Positions 20,210-30,079 are shown, numbered from the stretch's first letter. The stretch: 64,000 nt of DNA from Verrucomicrobia bacterium S94 (GCA_004299845.1 CP036201.1:3720001-3784000); one strand, 5' to 3'. The notes: a model not told the origin generated them from the letters alone. A program made the numbers and translations.

Positions 20210-20614
20210 TTCGTAGATCACGTCGACGGACTGCAGTTCTCCGGCATCGTTCGGAGCAATGGTTTCCACTTTCAGCACGCGGATGTGCGGGAATTCGGTA
20301 TTGATGAGCAGGGCTGCTGGACGGGCATCGAAGTGGATTTCGGTTTTGGTTTCGCCGTCCTCGAGATATTCGATGCGATAGGCCTGTTCGGTTTCGGGAT
20401 CCAGTTTGCGCAGTCGGACCGCAACAGCTTTTTTCGGGGCGGCTTTGCGCTTCGGTTTTTTCCGCTTTTGGCGCGAGGGCAGACTGTCCGGCGGTGTAAG
20501 CGGATAAGGCTCGCCGCCAAGGATGACGTTGATCTGCCGTTCCAGGTCGAATATATCGACCAGGAGATCTTCGCGCTCCATCAGCTTCTGATTAATCTGG
20601 ATCTGGTTATTCAT
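20171..20614 (-). CDS. hypothetical protein, paralogue-like small operon member
   Basis: 147 residues from ATG 20614 (a GTG seven codons earlier is possible). An N-terminal helical region with the phrase REDLLVDIFDLERQI is followed by a proline-rich hinge (GEPYPLTPPDSLP), a basic stretch (KRKKPKRKAAPKKA), then a beta-rich region. No family is recognised. The helix-plus-proline arrangement resembles the next gene upstream (20677-21066), so the two are probably distant paralogues. It is the last gene of the minus-strand operon headed by ftsK. The basic segment suggests nucleic-acid binding, an inference only. Confidence 0.55.
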   Translation of the reverse strand: MNNQIQINQKLMEREDLLVDIFDLERQINVILGGEPYPLTPPDSLPSRQKRKKPKRKAAPKKAVAVRLRKLDPETEQAYRIEYLEDGETKTEIHFDARPAALLINTEFPHIRVLKVETIAPNDAGELQSVDVIYESDPEETPGIPER

Positions 20615-20676
20615 TTGAGGAACCGCGGGATACACCGGTAAATACGAAAGAAATTCCGTTCAGTGTATTCAGCGGT

Positions 20677-21066
20677 CTATTTTTCTTCCGATGTATTCCC
20701 GGTTTCTTCTTCCGCAGCTACGGTTGTTTCTTCAACTTCTGTTGCAGCCTCTTCCTTTTCGACCGGTTCTTCCTCAATCCCTTCCGGTTCCGGTTTCGGA
20801 GCGGGTTTCGGTTTCGGGCGGGAGGCCGGTGTCGGTTTTGCAAATCCGGCGACGGGGACCGGCGGTTCGGGATATACAAAAACGCCTTCTTCGCCCACCA
20901 GTTCCTCAACCTGGAGTTCAATCGCTTCAATCTGCCGGTAGGCCTCTTCGCGTTTGACCAGCAGGTCATCAATTTTCACACGAGCTTCGAGCGCCTCGCG
21001 GATGGTTTCAGCGTCGGCCTGCAGAATAATATCGCGGGCGCTCAGCGGGATCAGTTTTTTTGCCAT
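20677..21066 (-). CDS. hypothetical helical protein with proline/glutamate-rich tail
   Basis: 129 residues. Residues about 1-65 are helical with KREEAYRQIEAIELQVEELVG, followed by a VYPEPPVPV hinge, a lysine/proline-rich segment and a long glutamate/valine/threonine-rich acidic tail. No family is recognised. The arrangement parallels that of the neighbouring 147-residue gene. The LRV-repeat gene lies 29 bp upstream on the same strand. Low complexity makes homology calls unreliable. Confidence 0.55.
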   Translation of the reverse strand: MAKKLIPLSARDIILQADAETIREALEARVKIDDLLVKREEAYRQIEAIELQVEELVGEEGVFVYPEPPVPVAGFAKPTPASRPKPKPAPKPEPEGIEEEPVEKEEAATEVEETTVAAEEETGNTSEEK

Positions 21067-21095
21067 AGGTTCAACCTCTGATTCTTACTCAGTTT

Positions 21096-22544
21096 CTATT
21101 TAAAAAAGTTCACAATTTTCGAGACGAGGGTTTCTTCGCCGTCGGGTTCATTAAATTCGGTGTCGTTGTCCGTTTCAGGCAGCTGTTCCAGTTTTTCCCG
21201 GGCGCGTTCCGCTACAGCCGGATTCCAGTCCTTGGAAAGTTCGGTCAGTGCAAAGCGGGTCAGGATCGGATTTTCACAGAGGGCCAGCCGAACGCAGACG
21301 GCGTCATCGCGCGTCAGTTTCCGGACATGGGAATTGGTCAGTTCTTCGGCTGCACAGGCAAAGGCCCGGAGGGAAGGGCGTTTGTGTGCCAGCAGCTTTT
21401 CAAGCAGCTCCGGTTTGGTCCGGGTAAACGTCACGCCTTTCAAGGCCAGGTGCGCGATCGCTTCCATATCCTCGCGATCGTTTACAAAAATATTCACCAT
21501 CTCTTCGTCAAGATCGTTGCGGTAAATCATCTGCAGCCGGACGTCGTCCGATTCGTGATGGCAGAGCTCGATTTTTACGCTTTCCGGCAGATTCGGATTT
21601 CCAGCCAGTGCGCGGCAGGCGGCGGGATCATTCGAGGTGGCTATGAGCAGGGCGACCTCTTCATCGATTTTCGGATTAGCTGCCAGTGCGGCACGGACCC
21701 CGGCCGAAGAATCGGCCGCCAGAATGTGCTGAATTTCGACCGGCAGTGCCGAATATCCGGCTGTTTCGGCGCGTAACGGTTCACTATCCGATTCTGCGCG
21801 GGCCAGCAGCTCGGCCGCATCGGGCTCATACAGATCCTTCACCGCATTTTTCACCAACGGGTCGGGACTGAAACGCAGGGTATCAATCAGTTCCGGCTTC
21901 AGTTTGGAACGCCCCAGAAGCAGGCGCTGCATTTCCAGGTCGTCTGAAGCCGCCCAGCCCTGCAGCAGTTCATCGTCCACCCGACCGAAACCCAATATGG
22001 CGGCACGGACCACCGCACTGTTGTCGGCCGAAAGGGCGTGTGCAATTTCGGCAGGCAGTTTGGCGGAAAAGGCCAGCGATGCGCGTACCGCCGGTTCGGG
22101 GTCGCAGGCCAGTGCGGCGCGATAGTTATCATTAATTGTGCTGTTTCCGGCGAGCGATGCCCGCACCGTCAGGCTCGGGTCGTTCAGCAGTTCCGAGGTA
22201 ATCTTCGAATTTTGCAGTTTATTGGCCGCCAATGCTGCGCGGACAGCAGGGCCGCCTTCACGCGCCATACGGACCAGGAGAAGATGGGAACAGCGTGGAT
22301 TGGTCGCGATAGCGGCCTGGATTTCCGGGTCGGCACAGGCATCAGCAAGGTCCTCCAGCACCTGGCTCGGTACGGTGGGATAAAGGGCCAGAAACAACAG
22401 GACATCGCGTTCGGGATGCTCACTGTAGAGATCGATCAGTACACGGCTGGGCAGCAGGTTGTGACGGTATTGCTTCACAACCTCGCGCGGGCCATCGTTT
22501 TGGATGGCCTCCAGCAGTTCGTCTTTATGGATGTCAGCAGGCAT
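21096..22544 (-). CDS. LRV (leucine-rich repeat variant) repeat protein
   Basis: 482 residues of about 20 tandem helical repeats of roughly 22-24 residues with the pattern D-x-x-V-R-A-A-L-A-x-N-P-x-(L/I)-P/D-x-E-(I/L)-x-x-L/I-A, for example PAVRASLAFSAKLPAEIAHA and AGVRAALAANPKIDEEVAL. This is the LRV/HEAT-like solenoid family first described in Azotobacter, and such solenoids usually bind other proteins. No catalytic motif is visible. The gene starts two bases after the ftsK stop, so it is co-translated with FtsK. An acidic C-terminal tail ends in VSKIVNFFK. The partner is unknown. Confidence 0.75.
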   Translation of the reverse strand: MPADIHKDELLEAIQNDGPREVVKQYRHNLLPSRVLIDLYSEHPERDVLLFLALYPTVPSQVLEDLADACADPEIQAAIATNPRCSHLLLVRMAREGGPAVRAALAANKLQNSKITSELLNDPSLTVRASLAGNSTINDNYRAALACDPEPAVRASLAFSAKLPAEIAHALSADNSAVVRAAILGFGRVDDELLQGWAASDDLEMQRLLLGRSKLKPELIDTLRFSPDPLVKNAVKDLYEPDAAELLARAESDSEPLRAETAGYSALPVEIQHILAADSSAGVRAALAANPKIDEEVALLIATSNDPAACRALAGNPNLPESVKIELCHHESDDVRLQMIYRNDLDEEMVNIFVNDREDMEAIAHLALKGVTFTRTKPELLEKLLAHKRPSLRAFACAAEELTNSHVRKLTRDDAVCVRLALCENPILTRFALTELSKDWNPAVAERAREKLEQLPETDNDTEFNEPDGEETLVSKIVNFFK

Positions 22545-22546
22545 GA

Positions 22547-24463
22547 TTAATAACTGTCGATCAGAATTTCCCTCGGGGTGCTGCCGATCTGCGGGCCGAC
22601 AATCCCACGGCGTTCCATTTCTTCAATCAGATTAGCGGCGCGGTTGTAGCCGATCCGCAGACAGCGTTGAATATAGGAGGTAGACGCCCGCTGGTCGCGC
22701 AGAATAATTTCAATGGCCTGGTCGAGCAGCTCGTCCGAAGCCTCGGCATCCTGCAGGGCATAGGCTTCATCGCTGTCGCACGGAGCCAGATCGGTGATGG
22801 AGGTTTTAAAGTGCTGTTCCCGCTGTTCGGCGCAATGTTCCACAACCCGGGCGATTTCAGCATCATCCACCCACGGGCCCTGCACACGTTTGAGGGTTCC
22901 GATTCCCGGCGGACTGAAAAGCATATCGCCTTTGCCGCGCAGCGCCTCGGCGCCGCGGCCGTCGAGAATGGTGCGTGAGTCGATCTGCGACGAAACCTTG
23001 AAAGCGACGCGGGTCGGGAAATTCGCTTTGATCATACCGGTGATGACGTTCACGCTCGGGCGCTGTGTGGCAATGATGGTGTGAATGCCGACGGCGCGCG
23101 AAAGCTGGGCAATGCGGGCCAGGGCGGTTTCCACATCGGCACCGGTGGTCAGCATAATATCCGCCAGCTCGTCAATAATAACCACCAGGTAGGGCATACG
23201 TTTCATGCCGAGCTCATCCATTTTGGCATTGTAGCCTGCAATATTCCGGGCACCGATCTTCGCCATAGTTTTATAGCGTTCTTCCATTTCGCGCACGGTC
23301 CATTGCAGGGCGGGCACCACCAGCTTTGCTTCTGTAATTACCGGGCGTACGAGGTGTGGAAGTTTTTCGTAGGCCCCGAATTCAACGCGCTTCGGATCGA
23401 TGAGAATCAGCTCCAGTTCATCCGGAGAAAATTTGCTGAGCAGGCACATCAGGATGGTATTCATGCAGACTGATTTGCCGCTGCCGGTTGCGCCGGCAAT
23501 CAGCATATGCGGTGCTGCATTCAGATCGGCAATACAGAGGCTTCCACCCAGTTCCATACCCAGCATCAGCGGAATGGCGGCGGAGGTTTCCTGCCAGTCC
23601 CGGGAACGCAGCAGTAGGCCGAGATTGAGCGGTGCGGAATTGCCGTTCGGGATTTCGAGGCCGACATACGGTTTCCCGGGAATCGGCGCCTGAATCCGGA
23701 TACTCTCGGCCGCCAGCGCCAGCGCCAGATTGCTGCTCAGGGAACTGATGGCTTCCACTCGGACGCCGAGACCGGGTTTCAGGCGCAGCTGTGTGACGCG
23801 CGGTCCGACGACGGCATCCCAGACGGTGGCATCGACCGCAAAGTTGTCGAGGGTATCCTGAACCGCCTGTTTCTGGTGCTCCAGTTCTTCAGGATCGATA
23901 AAGATGAGATCGGTGTTTTCCGGTTGATCAAAAAGATCAGCGGCGGGACGGTTGTAGTCATCTTTGACTGCGGCAACCTGTTCATGAACTTCGTGTTCCG
24001 GTTCAGCAAGTTTGATCGGTTCAGGTTTGGCAACGGCGGTTACCGGCAGCGGCTCCTCTTTGATTTTGCTCAGTTTCTGCTGCACGGTGTCGGCATGCTG
24101 CCGGATGCGCTCAATAGCGGATTCCCGCTCAATGGAAAACTGTTCCTGAAGCGCGGCCCGTGCGGTCATGCGGTCCGCATATTCGGTCCGCCAGGCGGCA
24201 AGCTGCTCCTCGCGCAGCATCCGCTGCTCCTCGGCAGCGGCTTCGGCGGGGTCAGCAATATCTTCAAATTCGGTTTCGTCTTCTTCGACGGGGGCCCGTT
24301 CAAAACCTGCGGCCGAGAGCAGGCTGTCGCCGATCCGGGCCATAAACGACCGTACCGCGCGGGCGGAAAAAGGGTCTGATCCCTTGGTGTCCAACGGCTT
24401 GCGATTCGTGTTTTCGAGGTCTTCTGAAGTGACTTGCGGCATAAAACTTTCAAGGTGTTTCAA
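22547..24463 (-). CDS. FtsK/SpoIIIE-type DNA translocase lacking membrane segments
   Basis: 638 residues. About 1-200 is charged and low-complexity, with no transmembrane helices. Then come an alpha-like domain (LRLKPGLGVRVEAISSL), a RecA-like motor with Walker A GATGSGKS (about residue 322) and Walker B LVVIIDELADIM, and a C-terminal winged-helix gamma domain (STSYIQRCLRIGYNRAANL) that would read polar DNA motifs. FtsK moves the chromosome during division, normally tethered by four N-terminal helices. Here either a separate anchor protein is used or this is a soluble paralogue. It heads an operon with the LRV protein and two small proteins. Confidence 0.88.
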   Translation of the reverse strand: MKHLESFMPQVTSEDLENTNRKPLDTKGSDPFSARAVRSFMARIGDSLLSAAGFERAPVEEDETEFEDIADPAEAAAEEQRMLREEQLAAWRTEYADRMTARAALQEQFSIERESAIERIRQHADTVQQKLSKIKEEPLPVTAVAKPEPIKLAEPEHEVHEQVAAVKDDYNRPAADLFDQPENTDLIFIDPEELEHQKQAVQDTLDNFAVDATVWDAVVGPRVTQLRLKPGLGVRVEAISSLSSNLALALAAESIRIQAPIPGKPYVGLEIPNGNSAPLNLGLLLRSRDWQETSAAIPLMLGMELGGSLCIADLNAAPHMLIAGATGSGKSVCMNTILMCLLSKFSPDELELILIDPKRVEFGAYEKLPHLVRPVITEAKLVVPALQWTVREMEERYKTMAKIGARNIAGYNAKMDELGMKRMPYLVVIIDELADIMLTTGADVETALARIAQLSRAVGIHTIIATQRPSVNVITGMIKANFPTRVAFKVSSQIDSRTILDGRGAEALRGKGDMLFSPPGIGTLKRVQGPWVDDAEIARVVEHCAEQREQHFKTSITDLAPCDSDEAYALQDAEASDELLDQAIEIILRDQRASTSYIQRCLRIGYNRAANLIEEMERRGIVGPQIGSTPREILIDSY

Positions 24464-24689
24464 AAGCAGATCTGTATACAGAAATTTACCGGCTTCAGGC
24501 GAGCGAATTCAGCTGTTTTCCCGGTTCGGAACCTGATAGAATATATTTTCCGTAAAAATATGAAAATAGGGGCGCTGTCTTAAAACGACCGTTTTTTTTC
24601 GTCCCTTTCGGACGTCGTTGAGCGTTAAATGAAAACTGGTACGGCGAATTTGCGGTACCATCATTTTTGAACTGAAACCGGAGTGGTTT

Positions 24690-25205
24690 ATGAAGTTTCT
24701 GCGTGGTTTTTTTATGTTTCTCGGTGTGCTGGCATTGACTGCCGCCATTGGAATCGGAATCTCGTTCTGGGTCAGACCCAGTGAAGTTCCTGTGGCTGAG
24801 GGGGCGGGTGCGATCAGTCCGGAAATGCTTGAGCAGGCGCGCATCGTTTCCGAGCGGGTCGGAAAACGTATGGCCTGGATGATGATATTGATTTCTGCGG
24901 TTCTTCAGCTGTTTGCATGGATTGCCGCGCTCGCTAAAACGAAGGCCATCAGGCGGGCGGGAAACGATCCGGCCCATACGCTGGAACTTCTCGAAGCCAT
25001 TGATATCTATTATGATCTGCCGCTTTATTTCGGCCTGCTCGGTTCCGTGGGAAGCTTTATTGTGATGACCTATTTCCCGGATGCCGGTCTGATGTTCGCG
25101 TATGCTTCGACTGCCATGGGGATCATTGTTTCCGTCATTCTGCGGCTGGGCTACCATACACCGCTCAAGCAGGAACTGCTGACGGCATCGGCTGATGCGA
25201 AATAG
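24690..25205 (+). CDS. small four-helix membrane protein
   Basis: 171 residues with four predicted membrane segments (about 4-27, 58-80, 112-132, 138-155) and short loops. No family is recognised. ATG start preceded by GGAGTGG. It ends nine bases before the coiled-coil protein gene, so the two form an operon and may work together at the membrane. Divergent from ftsK across 226 bp that should hold both promoters. Confidence 0.6.
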   Translation: MKFLRGFFMFLGVLALTAAIGIGISFWVRPSEVPVAEGAGAISPEMLEQARIVSERVGKRMAWMMILISAVLQLFAWIAALAKTKAIRRAGNDPAHTLELLEAIDIYYDLPLYFGLLGSVGSFIVMTYFPDAGLMFAYASTAMGIIVSVILRLGYHTPLKQELLTASADAK

Positions 25206-25214
25206 GGAGAAACG

Positions 25215-26804
25215 ATGCGGCGGTCAATTTTAATCTGTATGCTGGACGTGATGGTCCTTTCCGTACTGGCACTGAATGCCCGGCACACGGCGGGAGGTGG
25301 AGCGGGTAATATTCCTGTTCCGACGGGGCGCGCGGCCCGGCTGATTGAAGAAGGATTACGCAATGAAGCCGGCTATCGCGAGGAAATCGCCCGCCTCGAA
25401 GCCCGGCTGAAAGAATCCGCTGAGATTTCCCGCAAGGCCCTGGAGCAGGCCGCTCAGGCAGAAGCGCGGGCGGAACGCCAGCGGGCGGAAAATCTTCAGG
25501 CGTTGGAAAAACTGCGTGCGGCGGAGCTGGCGGCAGCGAAGGCGCGATCGCAGGCCGATGTTGCCGCCCGCGAGGCGGAACTGGTGAATCGGCAGGCGGA
25601 AGAGGCGCGGGCGAGAACCCGTGAGCTCGAAGCCCGCGAACGAGAGGCCAAAGCGCAGGCCGAGGCCGCGCTGGCCCGTGTGGCGTTAGCTGAAAAGCTG
25701 GCTGAAGAGGCCGAACGGCGGGCAAAGGAAATTGAAAAATCAGCCGATTCGCGCGAATCGGAAATTCTCGCGGTCAAAGCAGAGGTTGCGCGTGCAAGGG
25801 CGGAAAAGGAGGTGGCTGAGCAGCGGGCGAAAGAATTGCGTACCGCACTGGCCGATCGCGAGGCGGCACTTCATGCCGCCCGGGCCGCCGAAGCGGAAGC
25901 TGCGGCTAAAGCTGCCGTTGCACTTTCTGAGAGAGAACGGCTGGTTCAGAAAACGGAACAGGTTACCGAGGAACTGGTCGAAGCACGGGTTTCGGTAGAG
26001 ACGCTGAAAAATGAGGACAAAGAGAAAGAGGCGGCTCTGGCCAAACTTGAAGCAGAGAAGAAAAAAGCGGAAGCCGAGCAGAATGCATCGGTTTGGGTTC
26101 GTCGGGATGAAGCGATGCGTCGGGTGATGGTCAGTTATACGGAGCAGAACGCTTCCAGCGGACGGCTGTACCGCGTGAATAAACAGTTGTTTATGCCGCT
26201 CGTACAGGTAGGCGGTTTTACGCTGGTACCGGCGGAGTTCAAAGCGCTGGGCCTGAAGAAATCCTTTTTCGGCGGCGGCCTTTCCGATCGTATAACCGCT
26301 GTTCGCGGTGTGGCTGCGCCGATGGTGGGGGAAGCGCAGCCGGGATCATTACGCACCCTGATAGTTCCCGCAGATGAACCGCAGGTCTGCCTGGCTCATA
26401 CCAGTGCGGCGGCTGATAGTGCGCTTAAGCCGGTGACAATGGCGGGGATTAAAAAACGCCGTATGCGGACGGCGATGCTGTTCAGTTACAGCGATGTCAA
26501 TGCGTATGGGCTGGTGGAAATTGTTCCCATGCTGGGCATTGATTATCTGAATATCCGGCCGATCAGCGGTGCGCGGCCGCAGGTCGGCGATTATCTGCTG
26601 ACCGACCGCGGTGAATTCATAGGCGTCATGGTTGAAAACGAAGTCTGCTATGTACTGCCGCAGGAGCTGGCTTCCGAGCCGAAACCCGTCATTATTCCGC
26701 TTAGGGCCTACGGAAAGCAGGAGGGTTATCTGACCGAATTTGTGAAACGCCTGAACGAAGCAAGGAAGCTCGTGGATGAGCAGTCCAGAACGCGCGGGTT
26801 CTAA
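25215..26804 (+). CDS. membrane-anchored coiled-coil protein
   Basis: 529 residues. One N-terminal hydrophobic segment (about 5-20), then a very long alanine/glutamate/arginine-rich coiled coil (about 45-295, with repeats such as AEARAERQRAEN and REAELVNRQAEEARARTREL). A folded C-terminal domain of about 230 residues follows, with VNKQLFMPLVQVGGFTLVPAEF and DYLLTDRGEFIGVMVENEVCY. The C-terminal domain resembles no family I know; its IxxVxG-type strands recall a trypsin-like-protease-derived beta barrel but without a catalytic triad. Preceded by GGAGAAACG. Probably acts with the small membrane protein 9 bp upstream. Stop overlaps the convergent FKBP gene by four bases. Confidence 0.65.
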   Translation: MRRSILICMLDVMVLSVLALNARHTAGGGAGNIPVPTGRAARLIEEGLRNEAGYREEIARLEARLKESAEISRKALEQAAQAEARAERQRAENLQALEKLRAAELAAAKARSQADVAAREAELVNRQAEEARARTRELEAREREAKAQAEAALARVALAEKLAEEAERRAKEIEKSADSRESEILAVKAEVARARAEKEVAEQRAKELRTALADREAALHAARAAEAEAAAKAAVALSERERLVQKTEQVTEELVEARVSVETLKNEDKEKEAALAKLEAEKKKAEAEQNASVWVRRDEAMRRVMVSYTEQNASSGRLYRVNKQLFMPLVQVGGFTLVPAEFKALGLKKSFFGGGLSDRITAVRGVAAPMVGEAQPGSLRTLIVPADEPQVCLAHTSAAADSALKPVTMAGIKKRRMRTAMLFSYSDVNAYGLVEIVPMLGIDYLNIRPISGARPQVGDYLLTDRGEFIGVMVENEVCYVLPQELASEPKPVIIPLRAYGKQEGYLTEFVKRLNEARKLVDEQSRTRGF

Positions 26805-27250
26805 AGAACCTTTTCCAGGCGGATATCGAAAATAAGGGCGGCATACGGACCGATTTTATCGCCGGCCCCACGTTTTCCCCAGGCCAGATCGGGCGGGACG
26901 ACAAAACGGAATTTTCCGCCTTCTTTCATCAGCGGAAGTCCCTCTTTCAGTCCGTCGATGGCTTCTTCCAGAGTGAAGGTATCGGTTTCGGTGCTGTGAT
27001 AGGTGTCTTTAATGACGGTGCCGTCGACGAGCAGAATGCGCTGGTTGACTTCGACCGTGCTCCATTCATCGGGCGATTTCCCGGTCCCCGGTTCTTTGAC
27101 GGTATACTGCAGGCCGCTGGCGGTTTCGATGACGTCCGGTCTGGAGCGGTTCTTTTTCAGGAAGGCCTCCGTCTCGGCGCGGTTCTGCCCGGCGCCTCCG
27201 CGCCCGCGCTTCTTCCCGGCATTCTTATTGTTGTTTTTCTGGCGTCCCAT
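26801..27250 (-). CDS. FKBP-type peptidyl-prolyl isomerase
   Basis: 149 residues. A basic N terminus (MGRQKNNNKNAGKKRGRGG) precedes an FKBP domain (about 40-149): GLQYTVKEPGTG, then VEVNQRILLVDGTVIKDTY, the LKEGLPLMKEGGKFRFVVPP strand and hairpin, AWGKRGAGDKIGPYAALIFDIRL. No signal peptide is present, so a cytosolic location is likely. The lysine/asparagine-rich head may bind RNA or ribosomes, an inference. It lies 77 bp downstream of pgm, separated by a long inverted repeat. Confidence 0.88.
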   Translation of the reverse strand: MGRQKNNNKNAGKKRGRGGAGQNRAETEAFLKKNRSRPDVIETASGLQYTVKEPGTGKSPDEWSTVEVNQRILLVDGTVIKDTYHSTETDTFTLEEAIDGLKEGLPLMKEGGKFRFVVPPDLAWGKRGAGDKIGPYAALIFDIRLEKVL

Positions 27251-27261
27251 CGGATAATAAA

Positions 27262-27322
27262 ATCCACAGATTTCACGGATTAGAAGGATTATTAATCTGA
27301 GAAATCTGTGTAATCAGTGGAT
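27262..27322. terminator. long inverted repeat between pgm and FKBP gene
   Basis: Two 20-base arms (27262-27281 and 27303-27322) are complementary at 17 of 20 positions around a 21-base loop, the left arm beginning ATCCACAGATTTCACGGATT. It lies just after the pgm stop, so it probably ends that transcript. The AATCTGTG-type sequence is a common intergenic repeat motif in this phylum. Confidence 0.55.
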
Positions 27323-27327
27323 CTGTT

Positions 27328-28968
27328 TTAAGCCAGCGCGGCATTCACAATCTCTTTGGCTTCGGCCTGGATCTGTTTGAGGTGGTCCTCGCCCTTGAAG
27401 CTTTCGGCGTAAATTTTGTAGACGTCTTCGGTGCCGGACGGGCGGGCGGCGAACCAGCCGTTTTCGGTGCAGACCTTGAGGCCGCCGATGGCCGCGCCGT
27501 TGGCGGGCGCATGGGTCAGCTTCTGGGTGATGGCATCGCCGGCGAGGGTTTCGGCGGTGACCTGTTCCGGGGAGAGGGCGGCGAGTTTGGCTTTTTCTTC
27601 GCGGTTGGCCGGGGCATCGACGCGGGCATAAACCGGTGCACCGAATTTTTCGGTGAGTGCGGCGTAATGTTCGCCGGGATCTTTGCCGGTGACGGCGAGG
27701 ATTTCGCAGGCGAGCAGGCAGAGGATGATGCCGTCTTTATCGGTGCTCCAGACGGTGCCGTCTTTGCGGAGGAAAGATGCGCCGGCGGATTCTTCGCCGC
27801 CGAAGCCGTAGGAGCCGTCGACGAGGCCGTTCACAAACCACTTGAATCCGACCGGGACTTCTTTGAGTTCGCGGCCGAGGTCGGCGGCTACGCGGTCGAT
27901 CATGGAGGAGGAGACGAGCGTTTTGCCGACGGCGGCGTCTTTATTCCAGCCTTCGCGGTGGCGGTAGAGATAGTTGATGGCGACGGCGAGGTAGTGGTTC
28001 GGGTTGAGCAGGCCGGCGGATTTGGTGACGATGCCGTGACGGTCGTAATCCGGGTCGTTGCCGAAGGCGATGTCGAAGTCGTCTTTGAGTTCAATCAGGC
28101 TGGCCATGGCGTAGGGTGAGGAGCAGTCCATACGGACTTTGCCATCGCCGTCGACGGTCATAAAGCTGAAGGTGTAATCGACGGTGTTGTTGCGGATGGT
28201 GAGATCCAGTCCGTATTTTTCGGCGATCGGTTTCCAGTAGCGCAGGCCGGAGCCGCCCATGGCGTCGGCGCAGATTTTCAGGCCGGCTTTTTTGATGGCT
28301 TCCATGTCGATGACGTTTTCGAGGTCGTCGACGTAGGGGGTGATGAAGTCATAGCCGACAGTGGTGTCGGCGGCGAGGGCTTCGGGGTAGTAAAGCGATT
28401 CCACTTCGTTGTTCTGCTCGGCCAGCAGTTCGTTGGCGCGCTCGGCAATCCAGCCGGTGGCATCGGTATCGGCCGGTCCGCCGTGGGGCGGGTTGTATTT
28501 GAAGCCGCCGTTGTCGGGCGGGTTGTGTGAAGGGGTGATGACAACGCCGTCGGCGAGGCCTTCGGTCTTCCCTTTATTATAAGAGAGGATGGCGTGGGAG
28601 ATTACCGGGGTGGGCGTGTAGCCGCCGTCTTTATCCATCATGACCGTAACGCCGTTGGCGGCAAAAACCTGTAGGGCGGTTTTTTCGGCCGGGATGGAGA
28701 GGGCGTGGGTATCTTTTCCCATGAAGAGCGGGCCGGTGATGCCCTGGGCGGCGCGGTATTCGCAGATGGCCTGGGCGATGGCCATAATATGGTCTTCGGT
28801 AAAGCTGGTTTTCAGTGAGGTTCCGCGATGGCCCGAGGTGCCGAAAGCGACACGCTCGTCGGGATTGGAAACATCGGGCTGCGTTTCATAATATAGGCTG
28901 ATCAGCTCGGCAACGTCGGTGAGGTTTTCCTTCTTAACGGGTTTTCCTGCGTCTGGATGAATGGCCAT
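27328..28968 (-). CDS. pgm: phosphoglucomutase (alpha-D-glucose phosphate-specific)
   Basis: 546 residues from ATG 28968, preceded by AGGAGAAAAAA; earlier in-frame ATG codons (29073 and 29007) are rejected because this start gives the E. coli Pgm length and the [11 protein letters not shown] terminus. Interconverts glucose 1- and 6-phosphate. Signature motifs: [11 protein letters not shown], the phosphoserine loop [13 protein letters not shown], metal loop [10 protein letters not shown], sugar loop GGEESAGAS and phosphate-binding [14 protein letters not shown]. All key residues are present. Confidence 0.96.
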   Translation of the reverse strand: MAIHPDAGKPVKKENLTDVAELISLYYETQPDVSNPDERVAFGTSGHRGTSLKTSFTEDHIMAIAQAICEYRAAQGITGPLFMGKDTHALSIPAEKTALQVFAANGVTVMMDKDGGYTPTPVISHAILSYNKGKTEGLADGVVITPSHNPPDNGGFKYNPPHGGPADTDATGWIAERANELLAEQNNEVESLYYPEALAADTTVGYDFITPYVDDLENVIDMEAIKKAGLKICADAMGGSGLRYWKPIAEKYGLDLTIRNNTVDYTFSFMTVDGDGKVRMDCSSPYAMASLIELKDDFDIAFGNDPDYDRHGIVTKSAGLLNPNHYLAVAINYLYRHREGWNKDAAVGKTLVSSSMIDRVAADLGRELKEVPVGFKWFVNGLVDGSYGFGGEESAGASFLRKDGTVWSTDKDGIILCLLACEILAVTGKDPGEHYAALTEKFGAPVYARVDAPANREEKAKLAALSPEQVTAETLAGDAITQKLTHAPANGAAIGGLKVCTENGWFAARPSGTEDVYKIYAESFKGEDHLKQIQAEAKEIVNAALA

Positions 28969-29069
28969 TTTTTTCTCCTGAAATTGATCGGTTGAGCCGG
29001 GGTTCATACCAGAGGGGCCGAACGGGCTCAACGCAAAAGCGATTCCGGAGAAATTTAAACGCAGTTCAA

Positions 29070-29875
29070 TCAACCGGTGATCGGCTCAATCCCCATAATT
29101 TCGAGTACACTGTTTTCGACGCGTTCGGGAGAATAGTCCGGCAGGTTCCCGGGTACGGCGAAAAACGGAATGCCGGCTGCTTTCAGGTATTCGATGGCCG
29201 GGAGGGTTTTTTCGCGGAATTCGGCGAGTCGTTTTCTGAGGCTTTCCACATTATCGTCGCTACGCTGAACAATGTTGCATTGTTTCAGGCATTCGTTTTT
29301 GCGTTCATCCGGCGGCGGGCGGAATTCCATATGAAAGAGTTCGCCGCAGGATTTGCAGATCCGGCGGCCGAGGGTGCGGTTGATGATGAGTTCGTCCTCG
29401 TTCTCGACCAGGAGGATGGCATCGAGTCGTACGTTTTCGCGCCGGATAAGTTCTATCAGGAAGCGGGCCTGTTCTTCGGTGCGCGGGAAACCGTCGAGTA
29501 CGGCCCTTTAAAATCCATAGCCCGGAAGGCGGACTCGAAGAGGGCGTTGGTGATGCGGTCCGGAACAAAGAGTCCCTGATCTACATAATATTTTGCTTTC
29601 AGCCCCAGCACGAGGGCATCGGCGTCCGGTGCTGCGGTAACATCGAGCATGTCTTTAATTTCTTCATCGGCAATAAAGTCGCCGGCTGCGTTGTCGTAGA
29701 AGTGGTTGAGATCGCCGTTGTAACCGAAGGTATTAAACAGGCCGAGATAGTGGCGGAAGATATCGCCGGTCGAAAGCTGTTTGAGGCCGAAGCGGCGAAT
29801 GAGTACATCGGCCCGTGGCTGCTTGCCCGATCCGCTTTTTCCCATCACCGCCATATTCTGTACGTCACTGAACAT
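29070..29875 (-). pseudogene. adenylate kinase-like nucleoside monophosphate kinase, one frameshift
   Basis: Two frames together encode a 268-residue protein. Frame one (29875 down to about 29507) has P-loop GKSGSGKQ, QLSTGDIFRHYL and DGFI-type NMP-binding region with an unusually long insertion (GLFNTFGYNGDLNHFYD). Frame two continues with LDGFPRTEEQARFL, NRTLGRRICKSCG (zinc LID) and QRSDDNVESLRKRL. Frames join at CCC 29504-29506 on the plus strand; adding one G on the coding strand restores the whole family sequence (GAVLDGFPRT). Because conservation continues on both sides, a homopolymer error or a very recent mutation is more likely than an old pseudogene. Start ATG 29875 has GGAGAAATAAA upstream. 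Confidence 0.75.
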
Positions 29876-30079
29876 TTTATTTCTCCAAAAAAATCCCGAA
29901 AGAGGTTAGGGAGGATAAATCGGCATTGCAATACCTATTAAGTGAATTGTTCGGTTATAAATTCCGGGTGAAATAATAGTGGTTGCAAAATGTCCTCGTG
30001 TTAATGTCTTTTTTAATCCTTGGAAGTGCTGGGGATGTTGTTTTTCAATGTTTGATTATTTTTAAAAAGGAGGACGGGG

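Noticed and set aside
24495-25157. A 220-residue minus-strand frame opposite the membrane protein gene
   Set aside because: It is low-complexity (His/Asn/Gln/Arg-rich), overlaps a coherent membrane gene and lacks a plausible start.
29490-29520. Programmed frameshifting at TTTAAAGGG in the adk-like gene
   Set aside because: The slippery heptamer is out of phase with the reading frame (codons are TTT AAA GGG). A missing G explains it together with five similar cases.
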